Below are positions 1-8,040 of a stretch of 64,000 nucleotides of DNA, piece by piece (position 1 is the first letter of the stretch; every line of letters begins with the position of its first letter). Source of the DNA: G963663315 sp965208975 (GTDB lineage: Bacteria > Pseudomonadota > Gammaproteobacteria > Arenicellales > Poriferihabitantaceae); contig CBDBQH010000001.1 in NCBI GenBank assembly GCA_965208975.1, positions 248,001-312,000 of the forward strand, read 5' to 3'. The position numbers and the translations under genes were made by a program. The notes beneath the pieces were generated by a model. That model had not been told where the DNA came from. It searched no databases and saw only the letters and a list, made by a program, of their open reading frames with translations.

Positions 1-6
1 TGACGA

Positions 7-99
7 TTGGTGCGAGGGCTGCAAGAGACCGGGTTTAAGCCGAGCCAAGCCGAAGCGGTAGCGAAGGCAATCGCGCAAAAAAGAAATGACATCGTGAAA
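7..99 (+). pseudogene. DUF1640-like coiled-coil gene remnant, cut by the IS element
   Basis: The reading frame here (TTG at 7) encodes a segment like the start of DUF1640/CCDC90-type proteins (LQETGF, then QAEAVAKAIA). An in-frame stop at 1-3 already removes any upstream part. The IS1380 element enters at 100. Removing the IS and one TGAAA copy rejoins this frame to 1794-1826, where it ends after ten more codons, so the host gene was already a short fragment. The family call rests on a short recalled pattern. Confidence 0.45.
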
Positions 100-121
100 C
101 CCCAAATCCGCGATAGAGATT
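95..121. repeat. IS left inverted repeat with target-site duplication
   Basis: TGAAA at 95-99 is the target duplication. The terminal inverted repeat runs 100-121 and matches the reverse complement of 1767-1788 apart from one inserted or deleted C. Confidence 0.8.
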
Positions 122-136
122 TTATAAAGAGTAGAG

Positions 137-201
137 CGGCCTTGTTGTATACTGTTATTTCGCAAAAACAACATGCACCCGCTGGGTGAACAACAAGGCC
201 G
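137..201 (+). promoter_or_regulatory. Inverted repeat directly before the transposase start
   Basis: CGGCCTTGTTG (137-147) and CAACAAGGCCG (191-201) are perfect 11-bp inverted copies. The second arm ends on the base before the transposase ATG at 202. In mRNA this stem would cover the ribosome-binding region, so it could limit transposase translation, including from read-through transcripts. The role is inferred. Confidence 0.5.
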
Positions 202-1515
202 ATGAAGAGTATACCCTATAAAGTATCCCGGACAGACGACAAATTGACTTCACGCAGTGGATTATTGCTGGTGACGGAGAGTATGGATCGTCTGGGTTTA
301 TCGGAATGGGTAGAGCGGTATTTTCCGTCTGTAGGGAGTAATCGGGGTTATGGGGCCTGGGTGTATGTCCGCACTTTTCTTTTGATGTTGCATGAAGGAG
401 CGGGGTGTTTGGAAGATGTTCGTAGTTTGCGGCGTGAATCGGCGTTATTGAAGCTGTTGGGGATTCGCAGGATACCGAGTTCGGATGCTTTGGGAGACTG
501 GTTGCGGCGTCTGGGAAGTAATGGAGTGGGCATCCGTGCGCTGGAGGCAATCAACCGTCATCTGTTGGGCGTAGCCTTGCATCGTTGCCGGGAAGTGACA
601 TTGGATATTGATGCGACGGCGATATTGTGTAACAAGCGTGGAGCGCAATGGTCTTATCTTCAGGAGCGGGGTTATTTGCCGATGGTGGGACACATAGAAC
701 AGACGGGTCAGGTGGTTGCGGTAGAGTTTCGTCCTGGCCATGTGTCACCGAGCCAGGATAATCCGGGGTTTATCCGGCGCTGCGAATCGAAGTGGCCTGC
801 TGGGGTACGGGTATCGGCGGTACGGATCGATGCGGCGGGTTATCAGTCGCGGATACTGGATGATGCTTCGCAGCGGGGTATGGCTTATGCGGTACGCGCC
901 CGTCTGGACGAAAGCATGAAGGAGATGATTCGCAGCCGTCCGCAATCGTCCTGGCAACCGGTATTGGGTCGTGACGGCGAGGGAACCGGAGAGGAGAGTT
1001 GCCGTTTTGTACACACGATGCAAGCATCGGAGCGCTCCTTCACGGTGGTGGCGCAACGGCGCAAGAAGCGGGGTCAGCAACGGTTGCCGGAAGCGAATGA
1101 TTCGGTGGGATTGGATGCGGATTATATATACCGGGCTATCGCGACCAACCGGGAGCGGATGAGTGACAGTGAAGTCATCCACTGGTACAACCAGCGCGGT
1201 GAACACTCGGAGAACCGGCTCAAGGAATTGAAGCTGGATATGGGAGCCGACCGACTGCCGTGCAGCGACTTTCATGCCAATGAACTGTATTTCCATTTGT
1301 GCGCCACCGCCTGGAACCTGTTCGCGCTGTTGCGGCTCACCCTGCCGGCGCAGTGGCTGAACCGCCGTGCCGGGACGGTGCGCCAACGGCTGATCCACAT
1401 AGCCGGCAAGGTGGTCTGTCATGGTCGCCAACGGATTCTGAAGATTCAGTCCGAACACTATGCGCTCCTGTCAGAAGCGCTATATCATACGCGGCGCTTC
1501 GCCTTGGCGCCCTGA
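202..1515 (+). CDS. IS1380-family transposase (DDE type)
   Basis: A 437-residue protein that would cut and join DNA at the element's ends. The N-terminal third is the usual helical region with a DALGDWLRR segment. The DDE catalytic core follows: Asp in LDIDAT (residues 135-137), Asp in RIDAAGY (about 210), and Glu in the GEHSENRLKELK segment characteristic of IS1380 transposases (about 340). The ELYFHLCATAWNLFALL-like segment afterwards is typical too. Length is normal for the family and no frameshift is visible, so it is probably functional. It is the only gene between the terminal repeats. Confidence 0.9.
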   Translation: MKSIPYKVSRTDDKLTSRSGLLLVTESMDRLGLSEWVERYFPSVGSNRGYGAWVYVRTFLLMLHEGAGCLEDVRSLRRESALLKLLGIRRIPSSDALGDWLRRLGSNGVGIRALEAINRHLLGVALHRCREVTLDIDATAILCNKRGAQWSYLQERGYLPMVGHIEQTGQVVAVEFRPGHVSPSQDNPGFIRRCESKWPAGVRVSAVRIDAAGYQSRILDDASQRGMAYAVRARLDESMKEMIRSRPQSSWQPVLGRDGEGTGEESCRFVHTMQASERSFTVVAQRRKKRGQQRLPEANDSVGLDADYIYRAIATNRERMSDSEVIHWYNQRGEHSENRLKELKLDMGADRLPCSDFHANELYFHLCATAWNLFALLRLTLPAQWLNRRAGTVRQRLIHIAGKVVCHGRQRILKIQSEHYALLSEALYHTRRFALAP

Positions 1516-1766
1516 CGGTCTCACACGGTGAGCCGGTTCGTGCCCCGGCTTTTCACCCCCCCTTTTTTTTATGGTCTCTTCGGATGATCAAGGTGGACTG
1601 TGCCTGAAACAGTGGAAAATGACTCCAGTTCCCGCACAAGCACTCCCGCGAACCCGAAACTCCCCGAAAAATCCCTACACGCCGGTCTGATCAGACACAG
1701 AAACCCTGGCCGAACCAGAATATGCACTCCCAATCCGTCAAAATACTACATCAAAACACATTCCTG

Positions 1767-1793
1767 AATCTCTATCGCGGGATTTGGGTGAAA
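1767..1793. repeat. IS right inverted repeat with target-site duplication
   Basis: The right inverted repeat occupies 1767-1788, followed by the second TGAAA copy at 1789-1793. Confidence 0.8.
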
Positions 1794-1864
1794 GCACCCG
1801 GTGGTATGGAGCGGCCGGAATTGTGATACAGTCCCGGACATTGAACCAAACTGGAGAACCAGCC

Positions 1865-3037
1865 ATGAAAACCACCATCAGACTAATCGCCGTCCTGTTC
1901 CTGTTGCCGGTAGTGTTCGCTGTGAATGCGGAAAACGCAATTATGGAGTGCAGCCCACTTTACGAAAGTAAACGAACAAAATGCCAGACCGGAGACGAAG
2001 GCAATAACCGGCTGAACGGCGGCGCGGGTAAGGACTGGTTGTTCGGAAATGGGGGCGATGACCACCTGTTCGGAGGTTCGGGCGATGATTCCCTGTTCGG
2101 AGGCAAGGGCAACGATACCCTGAACGGAAGTTCGGGTTATGACCACCTGTTCGGAGGCGCGGGCAACGATACCCTGAACGGAGGTTCGGGCGATGACTAC
2201 CTGGAAAGCGGTCCAGGCGATGACCGCCTGCGCGGAGACGAGGGCAATGACACCCTGCGCGGAGACGAGGGCAATGACTACCTGTACGGAGACGAAGGCG
2301 ATGACGACCTGTTCGGATATTGGGATACCGACTTCCTGTACGGAGGCAAGGGCAACGATAGATTGTTCGGAGGCAAGGGCAACGATACCCTGTACGGAGA
2401 AAAGGGCAATGACTACCTGGAAAGCGGTCCAGGCGATGACCACCTGCACGGAGGCAGAGGAGATGACTTCCTGTATGGAGAACAGGGCGATGACCACCTG
2501 TACGGAGGCGGAGGCGATGACCACCTGTACGGAGGCAGAGGCGATGACTTCCTGTACGGAGGCGCGGGCAACGACTGGGTCACTGGCGGCGCGGGCAATG
2601 ACAGACTGCGCGGATACGGAGGTGATGACCACCTGTACGGACGGGCGGGCGATGACCACCTGCACGGAGGTTGGGGCAACGATTACTTGAACGGAGGTTC
2701 GGGCAAAGACCGCCTGCGCGGAGGTTGGGGCAACGACTGGATCATTGGAGGCAAGGGCAATGATCGCCTGATGGGTAATGGTGGTTCTGACTTTATGAGT
2801 GGCGGCGAAGGCAAAGACACCTACGACCTGACCAGCCAGGACGACAGCCGGGATGTGATACTAGCTGACCAGTCCGACAACATCAACGGACAATTCAACA
2901 ACATCCAGCGCGTCCAGCTGGACGCGGTGACTTTGCCAAGTATCACCGTTGCGGGAAGGACCTACACACTGGATGCAAGAGGTCTGAAAGGCTTCGCCCA
3001 CCGGGTAAACGGCGCGGATGTTGTCTACCTGAAATAA
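1865..3037 (+). CDS. Secreted RTX (hemolysin-type calcium-binding) repeat protein
   Basis: A 390-residue protein. ATG 1865 is preferred over the longer frame from 1784 because it follows a GGAG ribosome site and begins a clear Sec signal peptide (MKTTIRL then a hydrophobic run to about residue 22). Residues about 45-320 are roughly 30 tandem nonapeptides of GGxGxDxLx form, which bind calcium and fold as a parallel beta-roll. The last 70 residues are non-repetitive and end in VDVVYLK-like beta sequence. RTX proteins normally leave by type I secretion using a C-terminal signal; here an N-terminal signal is present and no type I exporter lies nearby. Unusual repeat units contain SGPGDD, YWDTD or DEGND. 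The function is unknown; an adhesive or surface structural role is plausible. Confidence 0.8.
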   Translation: MKTTIRLIAVLFLLPVVFAVNAENAIMECSPLYESKRTKCQTGDEGNNRLNGGAGKDWLFGNGGDDHLFGGSGDDSLFGGKGNDTLNGSSGYDHLFGGAGNDTLNGGSGDDYLESGPGDDRLRGDEGNDTLRGDEGNDYLYGDEGDDDLFGYWDTDFLYGGKGNDRLFGGKGNDTLYGEKGNDYLESGPGDDHLHGGRGDDFLYGEQGDDHLYGGGGDDHLYGGRGDDFLYGGAGNDWVTGGAGNDRLRGYGGDDHLYGRAGDDHLHGGWGNDYLNGGSGKDRLRGGWGNDWIIGGKGNDRLMGNGGSDFMSGGEGKDTYDLTSQDDSRDVILADQSDNINGQFNNIQRVQLDAVTLPSITVAGRTYTLDARGLKGFAHRVNGADVVYLK

Positions 3038-3110
3038 TTTGAATAAGTGGAGAAGTTGCATTGATGAGATGCACTGATGAAAAATGGTAGCCAGAAAATG
3101 GTAGCCAGAA

Positions 3111-3137
3111 TTGACAAAACCGCATAGCGTCTATACA
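3111..3137 (+). promoter_or_regulatory. Possible sigma70 promoter for the small membrane-protein gene
   Basis: TTGACA (3111-3116) and TATACA (3132-3137) are separated by 15 bp, shorter than the ideal 17. Just upstream a 14-bp sequence ending GGTAGCCAG occurs twice in tandem (3081-3108). Confidence 0.35.
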
Positions 3138-3215
3138 GTCACAGGTAGAACAAAATAATGAGGGCATAATGGGGAACAACATGATTGAGCAGGCGGGAGA
3201 AGGGCCGCGGGTAGC

Positions 3216-3446
3216 GTGACGATTACACCAGAACTATACGCTATTATCGGCGTAGGCGTGGCATTGGCGGGGGTGCTTGTACCGGCCAGCAATCGCCAGA
3301 GTCGGGATATTGGCGAGCTACGGCAACAGGTGAATCAGCAAGGGCAACAGATCACACAGATTGCCCAGGAGTTCGGAAGATTGGCCGGATTGCTGGAAGG
3401 TTTACGAGGAAGGCCGATGGTTGAATCAGGAGCGAACGGGAATTGA
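3216..3446 (+). CDS. Small membrane-anchored coiled-coil protein
   Basis: A 76-residue product starting at GTG 3216. Residues 7-24 form one hydrophobic membrane segment (IIGVGVALAGVLVP). The rest is a polar heptad-like helix (RDIGELRQQVNQQ to RLAGLLEGLRG). Similar tiny proteins with an N-terminal anchor and a short LEGLLEGLR helix are common in marine and host-associated bacteria, but no function is established. A 12-codon reading frame begins at ATG 3181 and its TGA (3217-3219) overlaps the GTG start, so a translated leader is possible. Confidence 0.55.
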   Translation: MTITPELYAIIGVGVALAGVLVPASNRQSRDIGELRQQVNQQGQQITQIAQEFGRLAGLLEGLRGRPMVESGANGN

Positions 3447-3563
3447 ACCGGCGATAAAAAGAATGAAACCGGAGCAGTAATTCTTCAGGACAGGTTTTTC
3501 GCGGGCATTGTCCTCCACCGCCCCCCCACCGGCTCTCCGGCGAGCTTCGCTCTTGTATCGCCG

Positions 3564-3584
3564 ACTCCCCCTCAAGGGGGGAGT
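3564..3584. repeat. CTCCCCCT/AGGGGGGAG hairpin repeat (family R3)
   Basis: A G/C palindrome with arms CTCCCCCT and AGGGGGGAG followed by GATTTT. Copies of this family recur at about 50358, 56690 and 56965. Here it lies between convergent genes and could act as a terminator for either. The sequence 3447-3563 contains no gene that I can recognise. Confidence 0.6.
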
Positions 3585-3591
3585 GATTTTA

Positions 3592-4215
3592 CTAGGGGGA
3601 GTGAACTTTCTGCTGTAACGCCGACAGATACAGTGCCAATTGTTTGATCTGCCGCTCGCTCAGGACGAAGGCGATCGGTTGCATGATCGGGTGTTCGCGG
3701 GCGCCGGATTTGAATGCCTTTAATTCGGCTTCAGTATAACTCGCGTGTTGTCCGCCCAGTCGGGGGTATAAGGGCGGGATACCGCTACCGGATGGACCAT
3801 GGCATCCCATGCAGGACGGTACGTTAAATTCGGCGATGCCGCCACGATAAATGGCTTCACCGGCGCGGGCTTCTTCCTCCTGGTCAGGAGAGACCGAACC
3901 AGTGGTCATGGTCTGGCTGGAATACCAGGCGTCTATATCGGCCATGTCCTGTTCATTGAGGGCAGCGACCATTCCCATCATCACCGTGCCGGAGCGTTCC
4001 CCGGATTTGAATTTGGCTAACTGGTCGGCAATATAGCCCGGCGCCTGCCCGGCGATTTTGGGGTATTGCTCCAGTGGGCTGTTGCCATCCGCGCCATGAC
4101 AGGCGACGCAGGTTGCGGATTTCACCTTGCCGGCATCTGCATCCTGTGCCATGCCGACGGTATTCATGGTGGCGAACAACACAAGCGCCCCCGTCAATGT
4201 AAACAATCGAATCAT
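3592..4215 (-). CDS. Di-haem cytochrome c4-like protein
   Basis: A 207-residue periplasmic electron carrier. It has a signal peptide (MIRLFTLTGALVLFATMNTVGMA) and two class I cytochrome c domains, each with a haem-attachment site: CVACH near residue 36 and CMGCH near 137. Met ligands are probably in the GTVMMGM and HPIMQPIA segments. Two domains in about 185 mature residues fits the cytochrome c4 family, which passes electrons from the bc1 complex to terminal oxidases. It stands alone and is divergent from engB, an arrangement also seen in pseudomonads. Confidence 0.88.
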   Translation of the reverse strand: MIRLFTLTGALVLFATMNTVGMAQDADAGKVKSATCVACHGADGNSPLEQYPKIAGQAPGYIADQLAKFKSGERSGTVMMGMVAALNEQDMADIDAWYSSQTMTTGSVSPDQEEEARAGEAIYRGGIAEFNVPSCMGCHGPSGSGIPPLYPRLGGQHASYTEAELKAFKSGAREHPIMQPIAFVLSERQIKQLALYLSALQQKVHSP

Positions 4216-4341
4216 ATAAAAGCCCTGATTATGGATTCGGTCGGATAGAATATCCGCCCTGAATAAATAACTTCGCCCAAGTCAAGAAAGAAGACCTCAG
4301 TTCAGGTTACGATTATATCAATATTTATCAGAAAAACTGAA

Positions 4342-4974
4342 ATGATGATTGACTTTTCCAGGGCACAATATTCTCTTGCGGCGCACTATCCTCACCAATG
4401 GCCCGAGGACATCGGCGCCGAAGTCGCCTTCGCTGGCCGTTCCAATGTCGGCAAGTCCAGCGCCATTAACGCGATCACCCGGCAGAACCATCTGGCCAAA
4501 ACCAGTAAGGCGCCGGGGCGTACCCGACAAATCGTGTTTTTTGATCTGGATATCGCTTACCGACTGGTGGACCTGCCGGGCTACGGCTACGCCAGGGCGC
4601 CGCAAGCGTTACGCCGCCACTGGCAGGATTTCATAACGGAATATCTGTTCAACCGGGAATGCCTGTGCGCTCTGGTGATCCCGATGGACATTCGCAGACC
4701 CCTGACCGATCTTGACATCACCATGCTGGAGTGTTGTTGGCAGCAACAGTTGCCAGCGCACATCCTGTTGACCAAGGCCGATAAATTCAAGCGCGGCAAG
4801 GCGGCCAGTATTTTTCATTCGGTGGTTCGGCAGGTGAACGGCAATCCGCAAACCACCGTGCAACTGTTTTCCTCAAGCAACCGGCAGGGAGTACCCGAAG
4901 CGCGGGAGAAACTGAACGGTTTTCTGACTGGGCCGACGACCACGGGCGGGCACGGAGACCCGCCCCTACGATGA
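4342..4974 (+). CDS. engB: Ribosome-biogenesis GTPase EngB/YihA
   Basis: A 210-residue GTPase needed for assembly of the large ribosomal subunit. G-motifs are all present: G1 GRSNVGKSS (about 33-41), G3 DLPGYG, G4 TKAD and G5 SSS. ATG at 4342 or 4345 are both possible. The last dozen residues (GGHGDPPLR) are not family sequence: they are translated from a palindromic repeat (4944-4972), whose ACGATGA end provides the stop codon. The gene is otherwise intact and is divergent from the cytochrome gene, as in pseudomonads. Confidence 0.95.
   Translation: MMIDFSRAQYSLAAHYPHQWPEDIGAEVAFAGRSNVGKSSAINAITRQNHLAKTSKAPGRTRQIVFFDLDIAYRLVDLPGYGYARAPQALRRHWQDFITEYLFNRECLCALVIPMDIRRPLTDLDITMLECCWQQQLPAHILLTKADKFKRGKAASIFHSVVRQVNGNPQTTVQLFSSSNRQGVPEAREKLNGFLTGPTTTGGHGDPPLR
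4944..4972. repeat. GGGCGGGCACGG palindromic repeat (family R1)
   Basis: GC-rich palindrome with arms GGGCGGG and CCCGCCC and a trailing CTACGA. It lies inside the end of engB and supplies its stop codon. Further R1 copies lie near 5046, 36212, 39168, 39237, 50005, 50113, 56478, 56535, 56755 and 56875. Confidence 0.8.
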
Positions 4975-4991
4975 CCCGTTGCGCCTGTTCC

Positions 4992-5018
4992 GTCATTCCC
5001 GTGTAAACGGGAATCCAC
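4992..5018. repeat. ATTCCCG/CGGGAAT palindromic repeat (family R2)
   Basis: Inverted repeat ATTCCCGTG...CGGGAATCC between convergent engB and proA. The same element, in the opposite orientation, occurs at 56589-56620 and 56811-56841. Confidence 0.75.
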
Positions 5019-5045
5019 AACCATACGGATGATGTCCTGAATGAT

Positions 5046-5074
5046 GCGTAGGGGCGACCCACTGTGGTCGCCCG
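5046..5074. repeat. R1-type palindromic repeat, variant arms
   Basis: GTAGGGGCGACC...GGTCGCCC. The arms differ from the 4944 copy but pair with each other, so the stem is conserved although the sequence is not. The rest of the engB-proA gap holds nothing else recognisable. Confidence 0.7.
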
Positions 5075-5144
5075 CTACCGTTGATACCCGTTCCGATCAT
5101 TCGCGGGCGCGCACTTCAGACTCGCCCCTGTGCAGCGGCACGAA

Positions 5145-6413
5145 TCAGTCCCGAATCGCGCCGTCGCCGATGACGACGTATTTCTGGCTGGTCAGACCTT
5201 CAAGTCCGACCGGGCCGCGAACATGAAGTTTGTCTGTGCTGATGCCGATTTCGGCGCCGAGGCCATATTCAAAGCCATCGGCAAACTGGGTGGAGGCGTT
5301 GATCATGACCGAACTGGAATCAACCTGTTGCAGGAATTGTCGCTGATGATCGGTATTTTCAGTGACAATCGCGTCAGTATGATGAGAACCATAGTCTTCG
5401 ATATGCCGGATGGCCTGATCAATGCCATCAACGACCCGAATGGATAAAATGCCATCCAGATATTCGGTACTCCAATCGGCTTCACTGGCCGGGACCATGT
5501 CAGGCACAATTCGGCGGGACTGCTCACATCCGCGCAGTTCGATGCCCTTGCCGAGATATTGATCGCAAAGCGGGGGCAGGACTTCCCTGGCGACGGATTT
5601 GGCTACCAGCAGGGTTTCCATCGCGCCACAGATTCCATAGCGTCTCGCCTTGGCGTTGTAAGCGACCGCAATCGCCTTGTCGAGATCGGCGTCATCATCA
5701 ATATAGACATGGCAAAGCCCTTCGAGATGCTTGATCACAGGTACGGTGGCAATATCGCTGAGCCGTTCAATCAGGCTCCTGCCGCCGCGCGGGATAATAA
5801 TGTCCACATACTTCGACAAGGTGGCCAGTTTGCCGACTGCCTCGCGGTCTGTGGTTTCGACCACTTGTATGCAATGGTTGTCGAGGTCGGCTTTTTCAAG
5901 TCCTTCAGACAGGCAGGCCGCCAGCGCGAGATTGGAATGGATCGCTTCGGAGCCGCCGCGCAGGATAGCGGCATTACCGGATTTCAGGCACAGAATCGCT
6001 GCATCCACAGTCACGTTGGGGCGGGATTCGTAAATGATGCCGATGACTCCCAAAGGCACTCGCATCTTGCTGATTCGCAGGCCGCTCGGACGCTCATCAA
6101 ATGCGGACATGTCGCCCACGGGATCGTGCAGGGAAGCCACCTGTCTACAGCCTTCGGCGATTGCGGATACCCGTGTCCGGTTCAGTTCCAGGCGGTCCAG
6201 CAGGGCGCTCGTCAGGTTGTTGCTGAGCGCGGCGGCCATATCCCTGGCATTGGCGGCCAGGATGTCTTCGCAACGGCGTTCTATGGAGTCAGCGATATGA
6301 TGCAGGGCCGTATTTTTCTGTTCGGTGGTGGCTCTGGACACCGTTGCCGAGGCCGCCCGCGCCTGACGGCCGAGCCGGGCCATATACTCCTGGATGTCGT
6401 TATTCACTGTCAC
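5145..6413 (-). CDS. proA: Gamma-glutamyl phosphate reductase
   Basis: Catalyses the NADPH-dependent second step of proline synthesis, gamma-glutamyl phosphate to glutamate semialdehyde. About 422 residues from GTG 6413 (GTG 6407 or ATG 6437 are alternatives; none has a clear ribosome site). The aldehyde-dehydrogenase-like fold is recognisable from YESRPNVTVDAA, GNAAILRGGSEA, the NAKARRYGICGAMETLL segment with the catalytic Cys, and the C-terminal EYGLGAEIGIST and HVRGPVGLEGLT. The longer open frame to 6548 lies inside holA and is spurious. It is the last gene of the leuS-lptE-holA-proA row. proB is not in the window. Confidence 0.95.
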   Translation of the reverse strand: MTVNNDIQEYMARLGRQARAASATVSRATTEQKNTALHHIADSIERRCEDILAANARDMAAALSNNLTSALLDRLELNRTRVSAIAEGCRQVASLHDPVGDMSAFDERPSGLRISKMRVPLGVIGIIYESRPNVTVDAAILCLKSGNAAILRGGSEAIHSNLALAACLSEGLEKADLDNHCIQVVETTDREAVGKLATLSKYVDIIIPRGGRSLIERLSDIATVPVIKHLEGLCHVYIDDDADLDKAIAVAYNAKARRYGICGAMETLLVAKSVAREVLPPLCDQYLGKGIELRGCEQSRRIVPDMVPASEADWSTEYLDGILSIRVVDGIDQAIRHIEDYGSHHTDAIVTENTDHQRQFLQQVDSSSVMINASTQFADGFEYGLGAEIGISTDKLHVRGPVGLEGLTSQKYVVIGDGAIRD

Positions 6414-6424
6414 GGTGGAATCAA

Positions 6425-7441
6425 TTATAAACCACATATAGCCAGGGAAATGCTTTCGATTTCCTCCCAGATGTCCTTGCGCCGGAAGTGGATCCGGCCC
6501 TTCACCATCAAGTCCGCATGTCCGATGCGTTGCAGAATGTTTTCCCATCGGCTTTTGGGAAGGCGGTTCAGCGCTGAATGGATCAGGGCGCTTCGGCTGC
6601 TCCAGACGCCATGACGTTTGAACAGGGAACCGCCGGGACGTTCTCCTTGATCAATCGCTGCCGAGAGCCGGCATAGCGTCCGCACTTCCCGGGCCAGCGC
6701 CCACAGAATGATGACTGGCTCGGCCTGCTCGTGTTTCAGGTTTTGCAGAATCCGGATCGTGCGCTCGACGGCCCCGCCAAGACAGGTATCGACGAACGTG
6801 TATACATTGAAACGGGCATGGTCTGCATTGGTCTGTTCGATGATTCGGGTGGTAATGATCTGCTCGGGATACAGCAGTCCAAGCAGGTTGATTTCCTGTG
6901 CCGCCGCCAGCAGATTGCCTTCAACCAGATGGCTTAAATGTTCTGCGGCGCCGGGTTCGTGTTTCAGCCCCTGGCCGCTCATTCTCCGGCTGATCCAGCC
7001 GGGCAGGTTTGCGGCGCCGATAGCGGGGCATTCGACCACCAGACCATGGTCCTGAATCACCTTGAACCATTTGACCGCCTGACCACGTTTGTCGATGGCA
7101 TTGGCGACTACGACCAGGGTGGTGTCCGAAGAGAGGTCCTGTGCGAAGCTGATCAGCGCCCGGCTACCTGCATCCCCCGGTTTTCCGGTCGGCAATCTCA
7201 ATTCAATCAACCGTTTGTCGGCGAACAATGACAGGGTGCTGCTTTCATGTTGCAGCCGATTCCAGTCAAATCCGGCTTCAACGGTCAGGCGTATGCGCTC
7301 ATTGTAGTTTGCCAGAGCGCAGTGGTTGCGAATCTGCTCCAGAGCTTCCTCAATCAGTAATGTCTCGGAACCGAACAACAGATACAGGGGGGAAATTCCC
7401 TGTTTCAATTGCGTTGGCAAGGCGGGAGAGGTGATACGCAA
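6425..7441 (-). CDS. holA: DNA polymerase III delta subunit
   Basis: A 338-residue clamp-loader subunit that opens the beta sliding clamp. Family landmarks are the N-terminal LYLLFGSETLLIEEALEQIR, ADKRLIELRLPTGKPG, the LVEGNLLAAAQEINLLGLLYP region, and the C-terminal domain beginning AEPVIILWALAREVRTL. Length matches the family (about 340). It sits downstream of lptE and leuS on the same strand, as in most gammaproteobacteria, and ends 11 bp before proA. Confidence 0.93.
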   Translation of the reverse strand: MRITSPALPTQLKQGISPLYLLFGSETLLIEEALEQIRNHCALANYNERIRLTVEAGFDWNRLQHESSTLSLFADKRLIELRLPTGKPGDAGSRALISFAQDLSSDTTLVVVANAIDKRGQAVKWFKVIQDHGLVVECPAIGAANLPGWISRRMSGQGLKHEPGAAEHLSHLVEGNLLAAAQEINLLGLLYPEQIITTRIIEQTNADHARFNVYTFVDTCLGGAVERTIRILQNLKHEQAEPVIILWALAREVRTLCRLSAAIDQGERPGGSLFKRHGVWSSRSALIHSALNRLPKSRWENILQRIGHADLMVKGRIHFRRKDIWEEIESISLAICGL

Positions 7442-7474
7442 ACGCGGTTTCTCAGGGGTTGCGACTGTTGTAAC

Positions 7475-7951
7475 CTACAGGCGGGAGAGTTCCCGCATGA
7501 TTTGCAAAGAGACATCTCTGGTCATCTCTTCTTTCAGGAATTCTTCTTCTTCCTCGAATTCGAGTTCGTCTTCGGGGTCGTATTCGAGAGTATTGGACAC
7601 TGATAGCGAAGACCGGGACAGCAGGACTTCTCCGTTGGCGTCAATGACGCTGAATTCGACCAGCCAGGTATATTCGAACTCGGTCGCAATACCGGTCGCA
7701 TCGGTACTTACAGATTCCTTGACGAACTCAGTCTGTAGCAGGGACAGGGTAGATGCGTTGGCGTCCGCAGTGGTTACAGTGACCCCGTTGTCCGTCAATA
7801 TTCCGGTCAGCTGTTCAACCAGCTCCCGTTCTCCGCCCTTGATCAGCATTTCGGATAATTGTACAGGCAGTTGGAAACTTCCGCGCAGTTTGAATCCGCA
7901 AGCGGAGAGAAAAGACAGGCTAATCCATACAAGAAACAGGCGTTTTGACAT
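7475..7951 (-). CDS. lptE: LPS-assembly lipoprotein LptE
   Basis: Outer-membrane lipoprotein that plugs the LptD barrel and helps place lipopolysaccharide in the outer leaflet. ATG 7951 is chosen over 7981 because it begins the lipoprotein signal MSKRLFLVWISLSFLSAC, with lipobox Cys at residue 18. The mature start CGFKLRG is typical of LptE. It has 158 residues and an acidic C-terminus (EDELEFEEEEEF). Position between leuS and holA supports the call. Confidence 0.88.
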   Translation of the reverse strand: MSKRLFLVWISLSFLSACGFKLRGSFQLPVQLSEMLIKGGERELVEQLTGILTDNGVTVTTADANASTLSLLQTEFVKESVSTDATGIATEFEYTWLVEFSVIDANGEVLLSRSSLSVSNTLEYDPEDELEFEEEEEFLKEEMTRDVSLQIMRELSRL

Positions 7952-8040
7952 GAAACGTTCTTCAACCAGGTAGATATTCAACTGTTGTAATTATAAGGCA
8001 AGGTCTGTATGAACAGGGCAGCTATCCGGTGTATTTCCCA

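Larger units (their letters stand above)
100..1788 (+). mobile_element. IS1380-family insertion sequence, complete with terminal inverted repeats
   Basis: A 1.69-kb element with one transposase gene. Its left end (100-121) and right end (1767-1788) are imperfect inverted repeats of about 22 bp, sharing a GCGATAGAGATT core and differing by one base in a C run. TGAAA lies immediately outside both ends (95-99 and 1789-1793), fitting a 5-bp target duplication. About 250 bp between the transposase stop and the right end are non-coding. Intact ends, target duplication and transposase suggest a fairly recent insertion. Confidence 0.85.

Noticed and set aside
745..1458. 237-codon minus-strand frame inside the IS
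   Set aside because: Antisense to an intact transposase and without family resemblance.
1883..2665. 260-codon minus-strand frame over the RTX repeats
   Set aside because: Its VVIAxxSVQ repeats are the reverse-complement shadow of the nonapeptide repeats. Repetitive coding DNA stays open on several frames.
5559..6614. 351-codon plus-strand open frame
   Set aside because: It lies antisense to proA and holA, which have full family motifs. It shows no domain or ribosome site.
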